A stretch of 64,000 nt of DNA, from positions 28,257,955-28,321,954 of the forward strand of contig NC_084497.1 of the NCBI RefSeq assembly GCF_030035675.1. Reading direction: 5' to 3'. Positions 31,501 through 40,500 of this stretch are shown here, piece by piece. The position numbers were made by a program, and so were the translations under genes. Each line of letters begins with the position of its first letter. The stretch's first letter is position 1. This stretch comes from Rhineura floridana (lineage: Eukaryota > Chordata > Lepidosauria > Squamata > Rhineuridae). The notes below the pieces were generated by a model. It was not told the DNA's origin. It saw only the letters and a list, made by a program, of their open reading frames with translations, and searched no databases.

Positions 31501-34500
31501 TAAATACATAAATAAATATTAATAATAATAACGCTTAGGAAGCACACATGAACCACGCACGCAGGAAACAAGAAGCCCTGGTTAGTGCAGAGTATAAAGA
31601 TGCCAATTTCACATGATTTAACTTGTTTCTGCTGAACAAACGCTGTTTACGCAGGATGTTATTGAGGCCTTGCTTTTTCAGGCTGCAGGTGTCGCCTGCC
31701 TGAAAACCTGGAGAGCCGCTGCCAATCAGTGTAGTCACTACTAAGCTAGATGGAGCAACTTTCTGCTTTGGTATGAGGTAGCTTCCTACGTCTTAGGAGA
31801 AGGGCATAGCTCAGTGGCAGAGCATCTGCTTTGCATGCAGAAGCTCCCCGCTTCAATCCCTGCCATTTTCTCTTAAAAGGATGACGTAGCAGGTTATTTG
31901 AAAGACCTCCTCTGCCTGAGACTCTGGAGAGCTGCTGCCAGCCAGAGTAGACAATGCCAGTCTAATCTCTGACATGGTGGTGCAAGGCAGTTTCCTGGGT
32001 TAAAGACTAGAAGGACAAATGTCCTTGGTTGCAGAACCGTCTTCACAGAGTGCAGCATTTCAGCTTCATGAATAAGGATCCGGAAATCTTTCTCTCCCCG
32101 CAAAGCTGCAGCTGAACTACCTGGGCAACTACATCCCTCAGGTCTGGACCTTTGAGAAAGGCTGCGCGGTTTGCAACGAAGGCTTGAAGAGCCTTGCGGA
32201 TGTGAAGGTAGGGGCTAGCACTTATCGGGGCAGCCAAGGGGCTGGATGGGGAGTTGGAGGCTGAAAGGCAGGGATGGGGAGCCCTGATTTGCACCCTCCT
32301 TGAGTCTCCCCAGAACTACGACCCTCTCTTCCTTCCCTGGATTGGAGGATAGAGAGAGGGGTGTGTGAGTGTGTGTAGAAACTAGCCTATTGTACAGAGG
32401 TGAAATTTACATCTGTTGCTCCGCCCACTTTTGCCTCTGGCCCCGCCCACCATTGACATGGGGGCCCCAGAAGGGAATGCGGCCCTCGGGCTGATCCAGC
32501 ACAGCCTTACGTGCTCACTAGCATCCTGGAAGCATCTGGCCTGGCTCAGGGTAAGGAAGTGCCTGGAACCAAAGTCCGGGGCTGGCTGGTTCTCTTAGGT
32601 CTGATCCTGCAGGGCTCATCTTATTTTATTTTATTTCGTGTTTAATTATTTTTATTTATTACATTTATATCCTGCCTTTCCTCCAAGGAGGTCAAGGTGG
32701 CACACTTGGTCTCCTCCCTCTCCATTTTGTCCTCACAACAACCCTGTGAGGTAGGCGAGGCTGAGAGGCAGTGAGCGGCCCAAGGTCACACCCAGTGAGC
32801 TTCACGCCCCAGTGGGGATTTGAACCCTGATATCTCCCAGGTCCTCGCCTGACGCTCTAACCACTACACCACACTGGCTCATATTCCCCCTCCCCTCTTA
32901 CCTGAATGCAGGAAGATGCACTGCCTCTGGTTCTGATCGGCATCTTCATTGAGCAGCCCACCCCCTTCCTCACCCAGTTCTTCAAACGGCTGCACAAGCT
33001 CCGCTACCCAAAGAAACGGATCCAGCTGTTCATCCACAATTGCGTGAGTGACGCCATCCTTTCCTTAGAGGAAGGCTGTTCGCCTCCCAGAAGCCTTTGC
33101 TCTACAAGCTCTTGTCAGGCACTCAGCCAGCGAGCACAGTCGTGCAACCAGCCATGACTCCGGCGTAACTCCGTGCACCGTTCTGCTTTGTGTTGCGCAC
33201 AGGAGGAGCATCAGCTTTCCCAGGTGGGTGCGTTTGTGAACAGGCACGGACAAGACTATCGCTCCGTCAAAGTGGTAGGGCCGGGCGACCGCATGGAGAA
33301 TGTTGATGCTCGGAACATGGGCGCGTAAGTGTTTCGTCTGCCCTAGACGCTAAAATGGGAGGGCCGTAGCTCAGGGGTAGAACATCTGCCTTGCATGCAA
33401 AAGGCCCCAAGTTCAGTCCCTGGCGGCATCTCCAGGCAAGGCTGGGAGAGGCTCCTGCCTGAAATCCTGGAAAGCTGCTGCCAGTCAGTGTAGACAATAC
33501 TGAGCTAGATGGACCATTGGTCTGACTCAGTATAAAACAACTTTCTATGTTTCTCTCCTGATTGCTTGTGGGTAAGAGATAGGACAAGGTATAGGCAGCG
33601 GCGGTGGCAGCTTTTCCAGGTATCTGCTCTTTAAAACCTCTTGAGCCAGCCACACTCTGATTGGCTTGTCTGCTTCCTGCCTCCCTAGGGATCTGTGCAG
33701 GCAGGACCCTGTTTGCGAATATTACTTCAGCCTGGATGCCGTAGTAGTGCTCAAGAACCCAGACTCGTTGCGGATCCTGATTGAGCAGAACAAGTGAGTG
33801 CCTTCAGCCGGCTTCCCATTCCATGGGTGGCTTAGTTCAAGGAGGAGGCCATGGGGGTTGTATGCAATGCTAGTCCTACTCAAAGTAGACTCGTTGGAGT
33901 TAATGAACGTGTCTAATTTAGATTCATTAATTTCAGTGGGTCTACCCTGAGCAAAACTCAGTTGCATACATCCCAGGGTCTTTCAATACTGAAAGGTCTG
34001 AATATAGCTGCTAGATTGGAACAAACATCCTCTGGGACAGCAGTTTTTTTTTTTTTAATTATTATTATTATTATTATTAGACTTCTTACTTGCCCTTTAC
34101 CATAAGGTTCCAGGGCAGCTGACAACAATTTAAAATTCAGTGTTAAAAAAAGTTTAAAGCAAATATGACTCCCTCTCACTCCACAATTCCATGTAAGCTC
34201 AGGAAAAAGAAGAAAAACCAGACTCCAGTTTCTTGAGCATCTCTGCTTTCATAGTTGAAATTACAAAGAAGCACGTTTCTAGCCCTTATGAAAGAGGTGA
34301 TAATAATAATAACAATAATAATAAATTTTATTTCTAGGCCGCCTATCCGGCCGCACAAGCGGCCACTCTAGGCGGCGTACAAGATTAAGTAAAATACAAC
34401 ATACAAACTACATAAAAACCCAAGAACTGCCATATAAAACGAAACCGAACCCACCCATAGCTAAAACCAATAAAATTAGGCTACCCCAGGGGTCTTGTAG

Positions 34501-37500
34501 GCCTGCCTGAATAGCCAGGTTTTCAAGGCTTGGCGAAAACTTGGCAGGGAGGGGGCATGGCGAAGATCATAAGGGAGAGAGTTCCAGAGGGTGGGGGCCA
34601 CGATTGAAAATGCCCTCTCTCTGGTCCGCACCAGTCTAGCTGTTTTGACTGGTGGGACCGAGAGAAGGTCTTGAGTGGCTGATCTAGTCAGGTGGCATAT
34701 TTGTTGATGCTGGAGGCGTTCCTTCAGATAAGCTGGGCCGAGATCGTATAGGGCTTTAAAGGTTAGTACCAACACCTTGAATTGGGCCCGGTAAACAACT
34801 GGTAACCAGGGTAGATCTTGTAACACCGGAGTGATGTGATCGCGGCAACGGCTGTTCGTAATCAAACGTGCCACCGCATTCATGCTTGACATTGCATGGC
34901 AGGGTCTCTGAATCCAGAGGAGATGCTGAGTAAGGTTTCCAGGGTTGAGAACTTCGTTGTCCTGATTAGTTCCTTTTCCCTTTTTACAGTAAACAACAGA
35001 ATATATAATGTACTTTGCATAATTTTATACCAGTTGTACAGGTTAATCTTGGTGCAGAATATTGGGTTTTGATTTTGATTATTTTTAAGTGCAAAGTAGA
35101 GAGACAGCTGGGGATATCCTGTCCATTATCCCACTGTTCTCCACTTGTGTGCACCTAAATTTTTCCCACATTTTGAGTCCACATAAACACTAATATCCAA
35201 CTTTTTTTTACTTCTTTTCCTCTGTTCCCTCCCCGGACAGGTTTGTGATTGCCCCACTTGTGAGCCGCCTTGGGAAGCTATGGTCGAATTTTTGGGGGTC
35301 CTTGAGTGCCGACGGTTACTACGCCCGCTCAGAGGATTACGTGGATATTGTTCAAGGGCGGCGAGTGTGAGTTTCAGATGAAGCTGTGGCTGCATTTGCA
35401 TGCCACACTAAACTGCAGCTTAGCACCACATGCAGGAGTAGGAATGGGCTGCAATGAGCCACAGGCTCACACTCCCCCCCCATTGCGTACCCGAGAAGAA
35501 TAGTTTTTTGCTCTCGTGTCAAATTGAACCATAGTTTATTATTATTATTTATGGGGGGAAAGGCGGGGTATAAATTTAATAAATAATAAATAATAGTTAG
35601 CACAATGTGGACAAGTACGAACAAGCTGCAGTGAGCCTCAGGCTCACACACTCTTCCCCCCACCCTTACTGTCACATGTCTGAGAGGAGGAGTTTGGAAG
35701 CTTCTGCTTCCATTATTGCTTAACCATGGTTTGTTGTGTCATCTGGACAAAACAAACTGGTTAACACCAACTGTGATTAGTTTCAAACAACACAATGCCA
35801 AACTGTATTTACTGAAGCTGTCCTGTCTGTAACTATCATTCAGTCCTGGGTCCAAAGAACATAACAAGATATGGTTTATCACAAGCAGAAGTTTCCAAAC
35901 TCCTCCGCCTCTACCGTGCACTCATGGTAATAAACACATGCCTGCAGAAGGCTCTCCTCTTTCAACAAGCGTTTGAAGCAGATACCTTTATCCCAGTCTG
36001 CAGTCAGACTGGAATTCTTTTTAAGATGTTTTCTTTTAAAAATATTTTAAAGATGTATTCATTGTTTTATCACTTCTTGTTTGCCACCCTGGGCTCCCTT
36101 TGGAAGGAAAGGCAGGTTATAAATTTACTAAATAGATGTGTTATAGCAGGCACCATTTTGGAATTCCCTCCTCCCTATGAGAGAGAGAGAGATGGGAGGA
36201 AGAAGCTCCTTCTTAGATGGTGCCTAACCCTACAGTTTTTGTAAGATCAGATATTAAAAACAACAATCTTTCTCTTTTTTTCCTAAATGATGCCTCTTTG
36301 ATTTTGAATCAATATTTTAGCTGATTGACCAATTAAAAATCTTAATGTGAAACTAAAAACATTACAGCCCTAGTGATTATATTTGGAAAAGGTTTTTTGG
36401 GGGTGGTCAGCTTCTCTTCGTGCCTCATTCCATCTCTTCCCCCTTTCTCAGCGGCCGCTGGAATGTCCCGTACATCTCGAGCGTCTACCTGCTGAAAGGC
36501 AGCATCCTGAGATCGCGGCTCACTCAGACCGACCTTTTCCGCAGCGGCAAACTCGATGCAGACATGGCGTTCTGCCACAACATCCGGAAACAGGTTGGTG
36601 CAGTGAGACGCTGTTTTTTTTCTGGGAGGGCAAAAAAGGAGGTCCACTCAGTAGGCTACAGCTGGAGATGAACTCCTGGGTGGATTTGCTCTGTGGGATA
36701 CTAGTTCTCTGCTGCTAGCGAGGGCTCCTTTCCTCTGTGCCCTGCAGGGGATCTTCCTCTTTGTGACGAACCAGCAACAGTTTGGGCATATTCTCTCCCT
36801 GGAGAATTATCAGACCATCCACCTCCACAACGACCTCTGGCAGATCTTCAGCAACCCGGAGGTGAGGCGTCCCTTATGGGATAAGTCAGCTGTCAATGGC
36901 TTTCGTAAAACCTAGCAGCCAATTAGATTTCTCTAGGAGCCAGTTAGGAAAGGAAAAACTATAGTGTGGGTGGGCGGGGAATGTGTATGCTGAGCAACAG
37001 GAAACATCCTGTGTTCCTGTTGGTGTGTGTACAGCAGTGATGTGGGTTTTCCAGAAAGTTTTAAAGAGTGTCGGAGACAGTATGCCTCTGAATACTCCCA
37101 GTTGCTGGGAGTCACAAGTGGGGAGAGTGCTGTTGCACTCAGGTGTTGTTTTTGGGCTTCCCATAGGCATCTGGCTGGCTGTTGTGAGAACAGGATGCTG
37201 GACTAGATAGGTCATTAGCCTGATCCAGTAGGGCTCTTCTTATGTGGGTGGGGGCTTCCAATTTTCATTCAACTGCAAACATTTGGGAGGCATGGGGCTA
37301 GTGATTTTCCCAAGGACACCCAGTACGCTTGCGGCTGTGTTCCAATTTGAACCCACCTCCCAAGCCTTTAGAGTGAGAGTGTATGGTTCCCAGGCAAACC
37401 TGAGCCCCTGGATACCTGTCTTTTTCAAAAAAAAAAAATAAGAATGACTAATGAATCATGCAACACCCCCCCCCAATTTTCTTTCTTTTTTCTTTATTTG

Positions 37501-40500
37501 CAATTATAACGGGGGGAAAGGAAAAACAATAAAAATAATTTTATTTATTAACAAATTTTACTTACAAAGAACAAGAGAAGTCAACTGCCAGCTAACACTA
37601 ACAAGGATATCCCATCAATCCTGCTTTAAACATATACATCAATGTAAGCCGCCCAAATGTCCAAAGAGGTGTCTAAGTGACATTGATGATTATAACACAG
37701 ACAATCCAAACACAGAAAGGGCAGTGAGATCTTCCAACCGCTGGGTGGTAGATGGTGGAACATTTGTCCTTCCCGCCTTGTGGAATAAGTCTCTCAGCCA
37801 CCGCAAGGGCTCGCCGGGGCCGCCTTTCTTGCCCGTCTGTTAGTCATCACACCACAAGGAGAAATGATTTAAGAGCGCGTGGACCTCCCCCACCCCCAAT
37901 TTTCATTTGTTCTTATGTTCTTCTGACACAGGACTGGAAGGAGAAGTACATTCACGAAAACTACACTGACGCCTTAAAGGGCAAATCGGTAGAAACGGTA
38001 AACAGCTCTTGACTCTTTCAAAAATTGGGGCTGATTTGGGGTGCAGCGGACCATCAGAGCAGGCAGAACACTGAGTGGTAAACCAAGGAGTTGCCTGCTT
38101 CGAGTGTCCCTCCTTTGGGTAGCTGCCTGTGTGTGGCCTTTTCACAGGTGGCACCTGTGATCTTTACTGTGTACAATTTTATTATGTGTGTGTGCAATCT
38201 TATTGTAAGCCGCCCGGAGTGCCCTATTATAGGGTAGAAGGGTGGGATAGAAATATTTTAAATAAATAATAGAATTCCTTCTCCAGAGACGTTCACTTGG
38301 TTCCCAATTGGTCTTTATTTCAATTCCTTTGTTCCTTCGTCTTCCTGTCCAATGCCTTTAAGCTCTTACCGTTCCTCTCTCTTGCTAGCCCTGCCCAGAT
38401 GTTTACTGGTTCCCAATTTTTACTGACACGGCTTGCAATGAACTAGTAGAAGAGATGGAGAATTTTGGCCAGTGGTCCAGGGGAGACAACACGGTAAGGC
38501 AACCTTCCTGATAGCTCCACCAAAGTTATTGGGTCATGCACACAACAATATTTTAAAATCGTTACAGACGAATGATTGTATGGATATGGGTTTTTCTTCA
38601 TTTGTTTTGTTTGTATATCACAGGAATGTGGAGTGCTGCCTTTTGCTGAGTCGGGGCCGTTGGTCCCCCTAGCGCAGTATTGTCGACACTGACTGGCAGT
38701 GGCTCTCTAGAGTTTCAGGCAGGGGGTCCTTCCTGGAGATGCTGGGAATTGAGCCTGGAGCCTTCTGCGTGCTCTGGTCTTTACTTAAAGGTTTTAGCCT
38801 TCGCGGTTCTGAATGAAGGGCCGTTTTAAAAACATAGGAAGCTACCTTCTATGGAGGCAGACCATTGGTCTGTCTAGCTCAGTATTTCCAACACTGATTG
38901 GCAGTGGCTTTCCAGGTTTTCCAGCAGGAGTTACACCCAATTTTACCTCGAGATGTCATTGAGGAGTGAACCTGGGACCTTCTGCACGCAAAGCAGATGC
39001 TCTTCTACCACTGAGATATGCGTGCGCATCCCTGCCATCAACCAAGATGGTGGCAGAGGCATCAGGCCGTTAGGGAAACCTCAGCCGCCATCTTGGTTGA
39101 TTGATGGCAGACTTGCTCCCACAGTGCGACAGACCCTGGCATGTCTGGTGCCGCCCTGGCAACCAGCATTTACTTTTAGAGGTAGGCACAGTTGCAGGTG
39201 GCTGTTGTGAGTCTGCACAGCAGTTTGGGGGGGGTGCCTCAGAACTCCCTCCCGTGATCCGCACCGCTACCTACCCACCCCAAGGAGGGTCCCTTCAGGG
39301 GCCCTCGGCCAAGGCCCAACCTGGCTGCCCTCTGGCACCAGCCCTGACAGCCCTGCCCCATAATCACGGAGAAGGTGATTCCAGACTTCTCCAAGAGAGG
39401 CCCAGAGTCTGAAACAAAATGACCTCCATCACCCTCCCCTCCTCTTTTTAGTGTAGTGGCTAGAGTGTTGAACTTGGACCTTGTAGGAGTTTTTTAAAGC
39501 AGATTTTCCCAATGTATAAATTCCACATCAGACCCCCCAAACTGAAGAGTATGCTTTGCTCCCTGCTTCCACCCTTGCATATCAGTGGCAGTTTCTCCCT
39601 AGGAGTCACTAGTTCTTATTTATTATGCAGCAAGAAACTTAAAAGGTGGACAGGGAGTACTTTAAAGGTACTTACAAGGATGCGACAAAGTGTTACCTGA
39701 AGGGTAAATAAGGGGCCCAAAAGAAGAAGGTGGTTTAATATGGTTTGGGCAGTTTGCTTTAAGGATGGGAAAATGAGCACATTCTAGCCTTATATCATTT
39801 GTATACATGCTGTCCCTAACATTGCCTGTCATTTAAGTGCTTAATAAACACATACACGTAATGTGTCTAATTTCCCCGTTTTTCCAACTGCACTTTATCA
39901 GCTTACCAACTGTGCAAAAAAATTTCCAACTCCACATTTTAACTGTGTCTAATGATTAAAAAATTAGACATTTTGTGTCTAATGATAAAATAGACCTTGG
40001 AGACCTGGGTTCAAATCCCCACTTGGCTATGAAGCTTACTGGGTGACTTTGGGCCATTCATTTTCTCTTAGCCTAACCTACCCCACAGGGTTATTGTGAT
40101 GATAAAATGGAGAGGGAGCTTCTCAGAGGAAAGGTGTGATATAAATGTTATATTAGAAATAAAATTTGTTAAATAAATAAATAGCTGTATACTTTTTGGT
40201 GCCTGCCTGAAACCTTTTTGTTTAGGTAAGCCTATCCGGAACATAGAAGTTGATGTGTTTTAATCTTTTTAGTCAATTGCTCTTTTAATTATTTCAAAAA
40301 TGTTTTTAATTAATTGTTTTTCACTGTTATATTGAACATTTTAATGTTTTTTGTAAACTGCTTAGAGGTTTCCTACAATCACACGGTATATAAATTTTGT
40401 TAAATAAAAAAAAAAAAAAAAATTTCAGTGTTTGGGTTTCCAAAGAGCCATCATCTTTGTGCCATAAACGTTGCAGGACAGCCGGATCCTGGGGGGGTAC

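Noticed and set aside
33358-33430. Possible tRNA-Ala gene (A box, TGC anticodon, B box) here and at many SINE heads
   Set aside because: Each is followed by the same SINE body, the acceptor stem does not pair, and there is no T-run terminator. These are SINE heads, not tRNA genes.
34476-34892. 138-codon minus-strand gene candidate
   Set aside because: The protein is the C-terminus of a LINE ORF2, and the UTR and tail follow it.
37490-37860. Possible second gene or repeat in PLOD1 intron 14
   Set aside because: An open frame of about 130 codons exists, but it has no domain, no splice support and no repeat hallmark.
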